Source: Lysinibacillus sphaericus (GTDB taxonomy: Bacteria; Bacillota; Bacilli; Bacillales_A; Planococcaceae). From it: a stretch of DNA of 64,000 nt. The position numbers and the translations under genes were made by a program. The DNA is taken from assembly GCF_002982115.1 (NCBI RefSeq), contig NZ_CP019980.1, positions 1,682,001 to 1,746,000 of the forward strand, given 5' to 3'. Positions 1 to 8,999 of the stretch are shown here, in pieces. Numbering within the stretch: position 1 is the first letter of the stretch; every line of letters starts with the position of its first letter. The notes below the pieces were generated by a model. That model was not told the origin of the DNA, searched no databases, and saw nothing but the letters and a program-made list of their open reading frames with translations.

Positions 1-1
1 C

Positions 2-46
2 TATGAAAGACGAATTAGTTTACTAGCTTCTAAAAACACTTTATAA
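2..46 (+). CDS. C-terminal end of an upstream gene (partial)
   Basis: One frame stays open from the window edge and ends at a TAA at 44-46, reading YERRISLLASKNTL. The other two forward frames stop within the first 26 bases. The next gene is a thioredoxin-like protein about 57 bases on, so a DsbB/BdbC-type disulfide oxidoreductase would be a natural neighbour, but 14 residues are too few to identify a family. The thiol-oxidase idea rests on context only. Confidence 0.3.
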   Translation, partial: YERRISLLASKNTL

Positions 47-103
47 TCAATTCCAAATACACTAAAAGTAGGACATTTTTTATGTGAAATCGGAGGAGTT
101 TAA

Positions 104-583
104 TTGAAAAAGCTACTAATTATTGGTTCGGTTATTGTTGTATTATTTGCAGCGATTATTGTACTTACAAATGTATCAAACAAAAACAAACTGGCGAGTG
201 CGAATAATCCATACGGAGACAAAAATCTAAAACAAGAAACAATTGACCAATTAGATGATGAAAATTACCAAAATATTATGTTGCCTGATGAGCTAGAAAA
301 GAAGATTAAAGCTGGGGAAGATGTCAATGCGTATTTCTTTAGTCCAGTTTGTGTACACTGTCAAGCATTCACACCCGTATTAATGCCGGTTGCAGATGAT
401 TTAGGCGTAAATATTGCACAATTAAACGTATATGAATATGGAGATTTATGGGATAAGTATAATCTCGAAGCAACGCCAACTTTTATTCGTTTTGAAGATG
501 GCAAAGAAACTGCACGTTTTGTAGGGGCATTAGCTGAAGAAGATTTACGAGCTTTCTTAGATAAAGAAGTATTAAAAAAATAA
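104..583 (+). CDS. membrane-anchored thioredoxin-like protein
   Basis: 159 residues. A single N-terminal membrane segment (about residues 4-22) is followed by a short linker and a thioredoxin fold. The redox motif is CVHC, in the context FFSPVCVHCQAF, and the cis-proline region reads EATPTFIRF. The topology places the active site outside the membrane, where such proteins make, break or shuttle disulfides in secreted proteins. The start is TTG at 104, chosen because GGAGG lies 7-8 bases upstream and no other start is as well placed. It closely follows the end of another gene and ends at a strong terminator, so it is probably the last gene of a short operon. The exact partner (oxidase or reductase) cannot be told from sequence. 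Confidence 0.8.
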   Translation: MKKLLIIGSVIVVLFAAIIVLTNVSNKNKLASANNPYGDKNLKQETIDQLDDENYQNIMLPDELEKKIKAGEDVNAYFFSPVCVHCQAFTPVLMPVADDLGVNIAQLNVYEYGDLWDKYNLEATPTFIRFEDGKETARFVGALAEEDLRAFLDKEVLKK

Positions 584-590
584 CGCACAG

Positions 591-624
591 AAGAGACTGA
601 ACCAATGGGACAGTCTCTTTTTTA
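591..624 (+). terminator. Rho-independent terminator
   Basis: The stem AGAGACTG pairs with CAGTCTCT and is followed at once by a run of T. It sits 8 bases after the stop of the thioredoxin-like gene. Confidence 0.85.
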
Positions 625-725
625 TTCAAATAGATAGCAAACGAAATGGAGAGTGCTTTATAGAGTGAAGTATGTATAATATATACTATATAGAATGAGG
701 TGTATGAAAACTGGAGGAAGAATGG

Positions 726-1427
726 ATGACAATGGAAGAATACTTTTATAATGGAGAGCTGATGAAATGTTATAAGGCTGCTATGCAAATTGCAGATGGG
801 CCTGATAAGGAGTTAGCTACTAAATATATTACTTTGTTGGATGAGTACGATGTTGCTACATTGCCGAAGCCAACACTTTTCTTGGAAACTCAGCATAGTG
901 AACGAGCGAATGAAAGTTATCCTGAATCAGATGATGTTTTAGCAATACGTGCTATAAAAGATGAAGCGGCATTTGCGAAGCGAGTAAAAGCGCTAGAGGA
1001 CATGGCTAAATCAGGTTCAGCTAATGAAAAGGCACAATCATTTTTTACACAGGGCGAGCTGTTTTTATTTGCCCATCATTACAATGAAAGTGTCCATTGC
1101 TTCAAGCAGGCAGTAAAAGCAAATCCTAATAAGGCTTTGTATTGGGGCATAACAGGTCAAACGATGCATCGTTTTGGTTGGATGCCATTTGATGCACTTG
1201 CTTATTTAGAGCAAGCCATTGACTTAGATCCGACAAATGCTCGCTGGAAGTGGAATAAAGCCCTTGTGTTAATTCAGCTTGCAAAAGATTTACAGATGGC
1301 ACCGTTTATAGCGAATGCAGCGATTACATTAGAGGAAGCCATTGCTTCTTGTGGTGAGCATCAGCGATCTCTAAAAGATGCAATCCAAAATACCATTGAT
1401 AATATGGATAGTTATGTATTTTCATAA
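726..1427 (+). CDS. tetratricopeptide repeat protein of unknown role
   Basis: 233 residues, no signal peptide or membrane segment, so cytoplasmic. Residues about 98-185 form TPR-like helical pairs: an A-helix around GELFLFAHHYNESVHCFKQA, the typical turn PNKALYWGITG, and a second unit DALAYLEQAIDLDPTNARWKW. TPR units normally hold protein partners; nothing here indicates which. The N-terminal 95 residues are charged and not recognised. ATG at 726 has GGAGG at the right distance; an ATG four bases upstream is in another frame. It stands alone between two terminators. Confidence 0.75.
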   Translation: MTMEEYFYNGELMKCYKAAMQIADGPDKELATKYITLLDEYDVATLPKPTLFLETQHSERANESYPESDDVLAIRAIKDEAAFAKRVKALEDMAKSGSANEKAQSFFTQGELFLFAHHYNESVHCFKQAVKANPNKALYWGITGQTMHRFGWMPFDALAYLEQAIDLDPTNARWKWNKALVLIQLAKDLQMAPFIANAAITLEEAIASCGEHQRSLKDAIQNTIDNMDSYVFS

Positions 1428-1439
1428 AATGAACATGCT

Positions 1440-1494
1440 AAGACTGAAGATAAACTCGTTAATTACGAGGATATTTTCAGTCTTCTTCCTTTTT
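1440..1494 (+). terminator. Rho-independent terminator
   Basis: AAGACTGAA pairs with TTCAGTCTT around a loop that itself contains a small CTCGT/ACGAG stem, followed by CTTCCTTTTTT. It lies 12 bases after the TPR gene. Confidence 0.75.
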
Positions 1495-1591
1495 TCAACA
1501 GTTGAAACATTTTATCCATTTTTCTTTGATTGAATTTTAGGTATATCATGGTAATCTATTAGTAGAATCATCTCAAAATTATTTATACATA

Positions 1592-3823
1592 ATGAATTAT
1601 TATAAAGTAGCGGTTATCAGCCAAGTGAAAGTAGGGATCATCGTGTGGGAATTAAATAAACATTTTTCTTTATTTAGGAAAGGGATACTATTCATATTAT
1701 TCTCTAGCGTATTATTGATGATCATTGGTTATTGGAGTGATGAATTTTACGGGATTTTTGGAAAGAGTAATTATGTTTCGATTCATTTGCTAATAGAAAT
1801 TTTGATCATTGTTGTGACGATGACGATTGCCATCCAATCATGGTTAACAACACCTTATATTCTATCTAATAGAACTCTATACATAGGTGCATTATTTTTA
1901 ACGTATAGCTTAATTGAAATTGCACATGCACTTTCTTATAAGGGGATGCCGCATTTTATTATGGAGAGCACCCCCTATGCTGCAACATGGTTTTATATTA
2001 TTGGAAGGTTAGTGTTATCATGTGGTATCTTGCTCATATTTTTTATTAAGGAAAAAGCCATTCTTAATAAAACGTATCGATGGTTCATTTATAGTACGCC
2101 ATTTGTTATTACTGTTGGATTATTCATACTTATATATGTACCGACTACCCCTATTCTGCCACCGCTTGTTATTGAAGGAGTCGGTCCAACACCGTTAAAA
2201 ATTTCGTTGCAGTATGTCGCAATGGCATGCCATTTTCTCATCATGTACTTATTACTAAAAAAATTTAAGGTAGCTCCCAATATTATATTCTTGTTGTTAG
2301 GTAGTGCAAGTTATTTAATCATTAGTGATTTACTTTTTACTACATATCGTGACGTTTACGATATTAAAAATTTTATTGGACATATTTTTCAATTGTGTTC
2401 TTTTTATTTTCTTTTTAAAGCCATTTACTTTTCATCAATTGAAAAACCGTTTCAGGATTTAATAGAAATGCAGAAACATTTAGAGAAATCTAGAGAGAAG
2501 ATGCATTATATGGCTTATCATAACGAGGTGACAAGCCTACCAAATGAACGGTTTTTAATGGAGACATTACATAAGAACTTATATAAATCGAATGTTAAGA
2601 AGGCTATTTTAGCTATTGAGATTGAACGCATTTCAGCTATTAAAGCGTCACTAGGTAGTTCATATGCAGATAAATTAATTAGTCAAGTTGCACAGCGGCT
2701 AAAGGATATTATACCGGAGCAGTATTTACTAAGTATGCTTCGAGAAGATTATTTTATCGTATTTATTGATGATGCAAATCATACACAACGAATCATGGAG
2801 CTTTGTAAACAGTTGCAAATGGCCATGGCGAAATCCTTCCAAATACAACATATTTCTTTAAATGGGCATTTGAATATTGGCATATCTTTATTCCCGACGG
2901 ATGCCTACAAAGAAGAAGAGCTTGTCAGGTATGCTGTGTATGCGATGCAGGAGGCGAGAAAAGTACCTTCACGCATCGTATTTTATGAAACTTCCATGTC
3001 TAGCGATATTACAGAGAAAATTATTTTAGAAAATGATTTACGTCATGCTTTGGATAATCATGAGTTGTTTGTGGAATATCAACCGCAAATAGATTTGCAG
3101 TCAGGGCAAATTTTATCGGTTGAAGCACTAGTCCGTTGGCAGCACCCAAGTAAGGGCATGATTTCTCCAGGTTTGTTTATTCCGATTGCCGAAGAGTCAG
3201 GTATCATCATTCCGATTGGACAATGGGTATTAGAAACGGCGTGTAGGCAAGTGAAGCAGTGGGAACAAGCCGGCTTACCACCTATCAAAGTAGCGGTAAA
3301 TCTTTCTTTAGGCCAATTATTTCAGCAAGATTTAGTGGAGATGATTCAATCTGTACTTGAAGATACTGATTTAGACCCAAAATACTTACAATTAGAAATA
3401 ACGGAAAGTATGACCATTAATATCGATCATATCACGATGATTTTACATCAATTAAAAACGCTCGGTGTGACAATTGCTGTTGATGATTTTGGTACTGGTT
3501 ACTCATCGTTATCCTATTTAAAAGATTTTCCAATCGATTGCTTGAAAATTGATCGCTCTTTTGTCCAAAAAATTCAAAGCGACCCTACTGATAAAGCATT
3601 AGTTGATATGATATTATCGATGGCTAAACATTTACGTTTGAAAGTAGTGGCAGAAGGAATTGAGGAAGTAGCACAGCTCAATTATTTAATGGCAGGGCAT
3701 TGTGAAACAGTACAAGGATTTTTATTTAGTAAGCCATTGCATCCGACATACTTACAAGATAACTATCAGGCACTTCAAGATAATGCACAAACTATTTTAG
3801 AAGCGTTACACGCTCAATGCTGA
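1592..3823 (+). CDS. membrane sensor with degenerate GGDEF and intact EAL domain (c-di-GMP phosphodiesterase)
   Basis: 743 residues. About seven membrane helices (residues 33-280) carry HALSYKGM and an aromatic WFYIIGR segment, resembling a MASE3 sensor. The GGDEF domain (about 305-470) has REDYF where the catalytic GG(D/E)EF should be, so cyclase activity is unlikely. The EAL domain (about 480-735) keeps VEALVRW, the NLS segment, LEITES, DDFGTGYSSL, KIDRSF, AEGIE and QGFLFSKP, so c-di-GMP hydrolysis is likely. The first ATG has no clear ribosome site; a GTG at 1643 (residue 18), just before the first helix, is an alternative start. It is a single-gene unit. The signal sensed is unknown. Confidence 0.85.
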   Translation: MNYYKVAVISQVKVGIIVWELNKHFSLFRKGILFILFSSVLLMIIGYWSDEFYGIFGKSNYVSIHLLIEILIIVVTMTIAIQSWLTTPYILSNRTLYIGALFLTYSLIEIAHALSYKGMPHFIMESTPYAATWFYIIGRLVLSCGILLIFFIKEKAILNKTYRWFIYSTPFVITVGLFILIYVPTTPILPPLVIEGVGPTPLKISLQYVAMACHFLIMYLLLKKFKVAPNIIFLLLGSASYLIISDLLFTTYRDVYDIKNFIGHIFQLCSFYFLFKAIYFSSIEKPFQDLIEMQKHLEKSREKMHYMAYHNEVTSLPNERFLMETLHKNLYKSNVKKAILAIEIERISAIKASLGSSYADKLISQVAQRLKDIIPEQYLLSMLREDYFIVFIDDANHTQRIMELCKQLQMAMAKSFQIQHISLNGHLNIGISLFPTDAYKEEELVRYAVYAMQEARKVPSRIVFYETSMSSDITEKIILENDLRHALDNHELFVEYQPQIDLQSGQILSVEALVRWQHPSKGMISPGLFIPIAEESGIIIPIGQWVLETACRQVKQWEQAGLPPIKVAVNLSLGQLFQQDLVEMIQSVLEDTDLDPKYLQLEITESMTINIDHITMILHQLKTLGVTIAVDDFGTGYSSLSYLKDFPIDCLKIDRSFVQKIQSDPTDKALVDMILSMAKHLRLKVVAEGIEEVAQLNYLMAGHCETVQGFLFSKPLHPTYLQDNYQALQDNAQTILEALHAQC

Positions 3824-3829
3824 AACTTT

Positions 3830-3867
3830 AAAACACCCTTGTTTCGAAAGGAAACAAGGATGTTTTT
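3830..3867 (+). terminator. Rho-independent terminator
   Basis: CCTTGTTTC and GAAACAAGG form a stem with a tight GAAAG loop, then a T-rich tail (TGTTTTTG). It closes the GGDEF-EAL gene. Confidence 0.8.
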
Positions 3868-3981
3868 GTATGAATCATTTATTTTTGGATAGTATTAAAA
3901 TGAAAACGATTTCATCTATTTAAAATATTCTAAAAATATTAACAATTTAAAAAGTTTTGTATAGGATTGCACTTGACGACG

Positions 3982-4010
3982 TTGACTTTAGTTGGATGAA
4001 GTAATATAAT
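3982..4010 (+). promoter_or_regulatory. sigma-A type promoter for the malic enzyme gene
   Basis: TTGACT at 3982-3987 and TATAAT at 4005-4010 are 17 bases apart, close to the vegetative consensus. It leaves a leader of about 105 bases before the malic enzyme start. No regulatory motif was recognised in the leader. Confidence 0.7.
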
Positions 4011-4122
4011 TTTCAAAATATAACAAGATTAATTATTTAGAATAGTATTACAATAATAATTTTTTTGTTGAGAATAATGGAAAAACTAAATGACATGTAG
4101 ATAGAAGATAGGAGTTTAGACA

Positions 4123-5322
4123 ATGGATATTATGCAAAAGGCAAAAGAGATGCACAAAGAAGCACAAGGGAAAATGGAGATTGTAGCAAAGGTACCTGTG
4201 CAGGATACATATGATTTAAGTTTAGCTTATTCACCTGGCGTTGCGCAGCCTTGTATTGAAATCGAAAACAATCCGCAAGCAGTGTATGATTATACAATTA
4301 AAGGAAATCTAGTTGGCATTGTGACAGATGGGACAGCCGTTCTAGGGTTAGGTGACATCGGCCCAGAAGCGGCATTACCGGTGATGGAGGGAAAGGCGAT
4401 TTTGCTAAAACGTTTTGCCAATGTGGATGCATTTCCTATTTGTCTCGCAACAAAAGATGTGGATGAAATCGTACGCACTGTTAAGGCGATTGCTCCAACA
4501 TTTGGTGGTATTAATTTAGAGGATATTTCTGCTCCGCGATGTTTTGAAATCGAAGATCGCCTTCGACAGGAGTGTAATATACCCGTATTCCATGATGACC
4601 AGCATGGTACGGCGATTGTTGTTGGGGCTGGCTTAATGAATGCGATTAAAATTGTCAACAAGGAACCAAAAGATATGAAGGTAGTGATAAACGGTGCCGG
4701 GGCGGCTGGCATTGCAATATTGCGCTTATTACTTCAAATGGGTTATAGAAATGTTGTGATGTGTGATACAAAGGGGATTATTTATGACGGGCGTAAGGAA
4801 GGGATGAATAGCATCAAAGACCAGATTGCAAAAATTTCAAACCCATTCAAATTAGTTGGGACATTAGAAGACGCGATTGCTGGTAGTGATGTTTTTGTCG
4901 GTGTATCTGTTGCCAATTTATTAACGAAAGAGCATATCGAATCAATGAATGAAAATCCTATAGTATTTGCGCTAGCTAATCCTAATCCAGAAATCACGTA
5001 TGATAATGCTCGTGCATGGGGTGTACGTGTTATGGGTACTGGCCGTTCAGATTATCCGAATCAAGTAAATAATATGCTTGCTTTCCCTGGTATTTTTAGG
5101 GGGGCATTAGATGTCCGCGCTACAGATATAAATGAGGCGATGAAACTGGCAGCGGTAGAAGCCATTGCTTCGTTAGTATCAGCAGAAGACTTATCAGAAG
5201 AATTTATTATTCCAAAGTCGATGGATGAGCGTGTAGCGAGCGTTGTCGCGAAAGCTGTTGGCAGTGCTGCAATTGACTCCGGCGTATCGGTGTTATTCCA
5301 GCAACCACATCAACATGTCTAA
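4123..5322 (+). CDS. ytsJ: malic enzyme (malate dehydrogenase, decarboxylating)
   Basis: 399 residues, the size of the short bacterial malic enzymes. It converts malate to pyruvate and CO2 with reduction of NAD(P)+, linking the TCA cycle with pyruvate and NADPH supply in the cytoplasm. Seen: LAYSPGVAQPC with the N-terminal catalytic Tyr region, TDGTAVLGLGDIGPEAALPVMEGKA cut as family signature, metal ligands in NLEDI and HDDQHGTA, and the dinucleotide fold NGAGAAGIA. The closest Bacillus subtilis relative I can recall is YtsJ, hence the symbol; coenzyme preference is not provable here. GGAG lies upstream of ATG at 4123. Confidence 0.93.
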   Translation: MDIMQKAKEMHKEAQGKMEIVAKVPVQDTYDLSLAYSPGVAQPCIEIENNPQAVYDYTIKGNLVGIVTDGTAVLGLGDIGPEAALPVMEGKAILLKRFANVDAFPICLATKDVDEIVRTVKAIAPTFGGINLEDISAPRCFEIEDRLRQECNIPVFHDDQHGTAIVVGAGLMNAIKIVNKEPKDMKVVINGAGAAGIAILRLLLQMGYRNVVMCDTKGIIYDGRKEGMNSIKDQIAKISNPFKLVGTLEDAIAGSDVFVGVSVANLLTKEHIESMNENPIVFALANPNPEITYDNARAWGVRVMGTGRSDYPNQVNNMLAFPGIFRGALDVRATDINEAMKLAAVEAIASLVSAEDLSEEFIIPKSMDERVASVVAKAVGSAAIDSGVSVLFQQPHQHV

Positions 5323-5403
5323 ACGTTGTCCGTTTCTTTCTATTTAACAATCATGGTATGATAGAGGTGTAATGATTTGTTGAGATAAGGACGGGTTTCG
5401 ATC

Positions 5404-5961
5404 ATGGCACAGGAAGTAGCAAATAAATTTATTGAAAATGTATGTTACCATTTAGTACGTAATATGGATATTGAAAAGGTTGAGCAACACTTTAATCAGA
5501 CGATTGATATGCAACGTCAATCGGCTAGTTCGAAAACAGATTTTTGGGATAGGCTGATGGTGAATATGTTGTATTTTACTGACAATGAGCAAGTTTGGGA
5601 AAATCAGCTTATCAATATGCTAGAACAGAAACAATGGGTAAAACCAGCAGTACTTGAAGAAGAATTGCTTATGCATCAAATGCGAATTCGTCAGCAAGTA
5701 GCTGAACGAATGGAGATGGCAAAAGAATTGTTCCATCAACAGTATGACGCTGAAGGTCTTACAGAGGAAGCGATTATTTATGACTATGCCTATAGCGCTG
5801 CTGGACATTCGATGCGAATGGATTTACTTTCGGTTCTTGTATCAACGCCTGCACAATCCAACGTGCTATTTGACGCTGATCCGCAAGAAACACTTCGCAT
5901 CATTAACGGATATATAGCCTATCATACAGACGGGCTTATTTCGAAAACAAATTTAACATAA
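5404..5961 (+). CDS. conserved hypothetical protein
   Basis: 185 residues, soluble, mostly helical by composition, with no signal peptide. I do not recognise the family. It is rich in Met, Gln and Glu and has no Cys cluster or catalytic-looking motif. The start ATG at 5404 follows AAGGACGG, an acceptable ribosome site. It lies 81 bases after malic enzyme, with no clear terminator between, so the two could be cotranscribed, and it ends at a strong hairpin terminator. Confidence 0.65.
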   Translation: MAQEVANKFIENVCYHLVRNMDIEKVEQHFNQTIDMQRQSASSKTDFWDRLMVNMLYFTDNEQVWENQLINMLEQKQWVKPAVLEEELLMHQMRIRQQVAERMEMAKELFHQQYDAEGLTEEAIIYDYAYSAAGHSMRMDLLSVLVSTPAQSNVLFDADPQETLRIINGYIAYHTDGLISKTNLT

Positions 5962-5968
5962 AATTTGT

Positions 5969-6010
5969 AGGCATCGAATTAGAGCGTTTTCTCTAATTCG
6001 ATGCCTTTGT
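5969..6010 (+). terminator. Rho-independent terminator
   Basis: A long stem (AGGCATCGAATTAGAG with its complement) encloses the loop CGTTTT and is followed by TTTG. It closes the hypothetical gene upstream. Confidence 0.8.
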
Positions 6011-6011
6011 A

Positions 6012-6043
6012 GTGTCAGGCACACAAACAATTTTCAAACAATT
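6012..6043 (+). repeat. copy 1 of a 32-base dispersed repeat
   Basis: GTGTCAGGCAC followed by ACAAACAATT and TTCAAACAATT. Two more copies in the same orientation lie at 33379-33410 and 37847-37878. The 5' part is a near-palindrome (GTGCCAGGCAC in copy 2), the 3' part an AAACAATT doublet. It directly abuts the preceding terminator. Confidence 0.6.
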
Positions 6044-6132
6044 AGGGGAAGATTCCAAAATCAACATCTGTGCAGTATAATTGGGCAATATGTTAAAATA
6101 GTTTTGATTTTACTTGAAAGGAATTAATAGCA

Positions 6133-6792
6133 ATGAATACACCATTCACTTTTAAACATACACAACCAGCAAATATGGACCCTACTAAAAAATATCCAGC
6201 GATTTTTTTATTGCATGGAATGGGTAGCAATGAAGATGATTTACCGCAATTGGTACAAGATTTTCAAGACCAGTGTCATATCATTAGTTTGAGAGGTCCT
6301 ATTGCACAAAAGCCGGGTTTTGCCTTTTTCACGATACAGGAAGTGGGAAAGCCAGACCGTGCTATTTTTGATAAAGTGTTAATTGCACTGCAACGATTTA
6401 TTTTAGAAGCGATTGAAGAGTTTCAAATTGATCCGCATAAAGTATTTGTCCTTGGCTTTAGCCAAGGGGCTGTTCTTGCACAGTCACTAGCTTTTGTTAT
6501 GGGCAATTTAATTACAGGCATTGTAGCATTAAGCGGATATACGCCAAAATTTGTTACGGAGGAATATGCGATTCGCACGGTCAATCATTTACATGCTTTT
6601 ATTTCTCATGGTGATTATGATTATGTGATTCCTTCACAATGGGGTATGGAAAGCAAAGAACTGTTTGAGCAATTTGGCGCCACAGTTACTTTCAAGCAAT
6701 ATCCAGATGGACATGGTGTTACACCAGAAAATTGGCGAGATTTAGGCATGTTTTTAGCACAACAACTACAAGAACAAGATCATATGCAGTAA
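6133..6792 (+). CDS. alpha/beta-hydrolase, carboxylesterase/phospholipase family
   Basis: 219 residues, the usual size for this family. Seen: the oxyanion-hole segment LLHGMGSNEDDL, the nucleophile elbow GFSQGA (catalytic Ser), the acid in HGDYDYVIP and the catalytic His in PDGHGVTPENW, so the Ser-Asp-His triad is complete. There is no signal peptide, so it acts in the cytoplasm on small esters or lysophospholipids; the substrate cannot be read from sequence. It is preceded by a repeat and followed by a terminator, so it is a single-gene unit. The start ATG at 6133 has GAAAGGAAT upstream. Confidence 0.85.
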   Translation: MNTPFTFKHTQPANMDPTKKYPAIFLLHGMGSNEDDLPQLVQDFQDQCHIISLRGPIAQKPGFAFFTIQEVGKPDRAIFDKVLIALQRFILEAIEEFQIDPHKVFVLGFSQGAVLAQSLAFVMGNLITGIVALSGYTPKFVTEEYAIRTVNHLHAFISHGDYDYVIPSQWGMESKELFEQFGATVTFKQYPDGHGVTPENWRDLGMFLAQQLQEQDHMQ

Positions 6793-6808
6793 CCCTAAGT
6801 AATAGATA

Positions 6809-6846
6809 AAAGGCATCGGGAATTCAATTTCTCGATGCCTTTTGTT
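6809..6846. terminator. bidirectional terminator between convergent genes
   Basis: AAAGGCATCG and CGATGCCTTTT form a stem with T-rich ends on both strands. It serves the esterase gene on the plus strand and proC on the minus strand. Confidence 0.75.
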
Positions 6847-6856
6847 CGTAAAAATT

Positions 6857-7657
6857 TTATTTAGATAGACTGCGGTCTTTATCTGTTACAGCTGCAACAG
6901 CATCATGGATTGTCGTTTCGAAATGATTGCTTTGAAGGGAAGATACGCCTTGAATGGTTGTTCCACCTGGAGAGCAGACTTGATCGACCAGCGCCCATGG
7001 ATGCTCTTTTGATTGTAAAATCATTTTCGCACTGCCGAGTACTGCATTTGCAGCAATGTCGAGTGCCATGTTTTTCGGCATACCTTCACGCACAGCAGCG
7101 CGAGCTAAGGCATCGATATACATATAGGTGAATGCTGGTGAAGCCCCACCAATTGTTGTAAAGATGGAGAATAAGTGTTCAGGTACTTCAATTATCGTGC
7201 CGATTGTTTCAAATAACATGGTGATAAGACGAAGTTGTGTCTCTGTTACTTGCTCATTTGCTGTATAGCAACTTGTTGATGCGCCAATTAGGGCATTGAT
7301 ATTTGGCATTACGCGAATAATAGGCGTGGACTCTGAAAGATAACCATGGAAGTAATTGAGGTTTTTTCCCGCAGCAATGGATACAATCATATGCTTTTCT
7401 TGGAGATGTTTTTTGACCTCAGGTAAAACATCAGGTAGCATTTGAGGTTTCACACCTAAAATAATGACATCACATTTTGCCATGAGTTCCTCGATGGAAG
7501 TTGTTGCTTGTATACCATAAGAGGTTGCGAGTTTTGTTGTTTTTGATTTTGTACGATTATAGCCATATATATAAGAGGAATCAAAATCTCCGCTATTGCA
7601 CATTCCTTTAATAATGGCTGTGGTCATATTACCTAGACCAATAAATCCGTATTTCAC
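6857..7657 (-). CDS. proC: pyrroline-5-carboxylate reductase
   Basis: 266 residues, full length for the family. It reduces pyrroline-5-carboxylate to proline with NAD(P)H, the last step of proline synthesis. The N-terminus carries the dinucleotide-binding signature GFIGLGNM, followed by VILGVKPQ and the family region MPNINALIG. The C-terminal signature reads DQVCSPGGTT. The start is a GTG at 7657 with AAGGAGTG at ideal distance; no ATG fits as well. Bacillales often carry several paralogues (ProG, ProH, ProI, ComER), so which one this is remains open. Single gene, convergent with the esterase. Confidence 0.92.
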   Translation of the reverse strand: MKYGFIGLGNMTTAIIKGMCNSGDFDSSYIYGYNRTKSKTTKLATSYGIQATTSIEELMAKCDVIILGVKPQMLPDVLPEVKKHLQEKHMIVSIAAGKNLNYFHGYLSESTPIIRVMPNINALIGASTSCYTANEQVTETQLRLITMLFETIGTIIEVPEHLFSIFTTIGGASPAFTYMYIDALARAAVREGMPKNMALDIAANAVLGSAKMILQSKEHPWALVDQVCSPGGTTIQGVSSLQSNHFETTIHDAVAAVTDKDRSLSK

Positions 7658-7962
7658 GTGTTAGACACTCCTTCGTTTAGATAGAACATACCCATTAGTA
7701 TAGTGCAGATTGTTTTTCTTGAATAGCATTATGCAGGAAAGAAGGCAATTAGGTTCAAATTCATGCAAGTCGGTGGTATCATAGAAGGAGTTGTGAATTG
7801 ACATTATACCTTCTATTGATAAAATCATGTACTTTATGTGAACTTTGAGACATAGCTATCCTAAAAGGGGTAAAATAATAATTTGATATGTTTAATGCAA
7901 AAAATGTCTCATTCTATCGAAGGACGTAAGTAGAAATTATAAGAGAAAAGGAATTAAGAGGA
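7658..7962 (+). promoter_or_regulatory. proC-ctaB divergent intergenic region with ctaB promoter
   Basis: 305 bases without a gene. TTGACA at 7798-7803 and TAAAAT at 7820-7825, 16 bases apart, make a good vegetative promoter reading into ctaB. The transcript would have a leader of about 130 bases; I see no known riboswitch in it. No clear minus-strand promoter for proC was assigned. Confidence 0.55.
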
Positions 7963-8913
7963 ATGGAACAAAATCTAAAAACGGACCAAAATCCACAAAC
8001 TGTAGAAAAAACAATAGAGAAACATTCGCGCTCTAATGTTTTAGCTCAAACAGTTAAAACAGGTATCATAAAATCCAATTTAATTCCTATGTGGGCTGGC
8101 TTGTCGCTAGGGATGTATAAAAATAAAATGACATTATTGGACAATATACCAGAAATCATTTTCGCAACAATTGGTTCGGCACTTGTTATAGGTGCGGCAG
8201 GAGCTTTTAATAATGTGTATGACCGTGATATAGATGCCATTATGCCGCGTACGAAAAATCGTCCGACTGTAACAGGGGAGATGTCAGCAAAATCCACGAT
8301 GAGTTTAGCGATTATTATGCTTGTTGTTGGAGTAGCTGTACTAGCATTAGCCTCACCACTAGCTGCATTATTTGGATTTTTAGGTGTATTTTTATATGTT
8401 GTGCCGTATACAATGTGGACAAAGCGTCGCACTATTTATAATACCGAAATTGGTAGTATATCAGGCGCAGTACCACCTTTAATTGGTTGGGCAGCTGTAT
8501 CAACTGATATTACACATCCTGCTTTAATGGGGCTCTTTTGTGTGATGGTAATCTGGCAAATGCCACATTTTTATGCGATTGCGATTCGTAAACATGCGGA
8601 TTATGAAGCAGCTAACGTTCCGATGCTTCCTGTAATAAAAGGGATGCGCCGCACATATTACCAAACAAATTTTTATTTAATACTGTTAATATTATCAAGC
8701 TTTTTATTTGGTTCATTAAGTATTGGTATTATGCTTGTCGCACTTATATTAAGTGTGGCATGGCTTGTAATGAGTATTTACGGTTATCATAGTAACACGG
8801 ATCAAGTGAAGTGGGCGACGAAAATGTTTGTTTTCTCGCTTTTCCATATGACAATTCTCTTCTCAACAGTTATTATTTATTCCCTAGCTGGGGTCATTTT
8901 TAAATTATATTAA
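7963..8913 (+). CDS. ctaB: protoheme IX farnesyltransferase (heme O synthase)
   Basis: 316 residues with about eight to nine membrane helices. It attaches the farnesyl group to heme B to give heme O, needed for heme-copper terminal oxidases. Seen: the prenyl-diphosphate/Mg2+ binding segment NNVYDRDIDAIMPRT with the following NRP, the second acidic region around WQMPHFYAIAI, and RKHADYEAA. The first 45 residues are a charged cytoplasmic tail. ATG at 7963 follows AAGAGG. The gene is not beside ctaA or cta oxidase genes in this window. Its native terminator is split by the IS element downstream. Confidence 0.93.
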   Translation: MEQNLKTDQNPQTVEKTIEKHSRSNVLAQTVKTGIIKSNLIPMWAGLSLGMYKNKMTLLDNIPEIIFATIGSALVIGAAGAFNNVYDRDIDAIMPRTKNRPTVTGEMSAKSTMSLAIIMLVVGVAVLALASPLAALFGFLGVFLYVVPYTMWTKRRTIYNTEIGSISGAVPPLIGWAAVSTDITHPALMGLFCVMVIWQMPHFYAIAIRKHADYEAANVPMLPVIKGMRRTYYQTNFYLILLILSSFLFGSLSIGIMLVALILSVAWLVMSIYGYHSNTDQVKWATKMFVFSLFHMTILFSTVIIYSLAGVIFKLY

Positions 8914-8999
8914 ATAGCACATTTAGATGAATCATAATTGAAAAGCCAACAAGTTATTCGGGACTGACCCCGATATATAAGACAGTAATCAAAAAAGCA

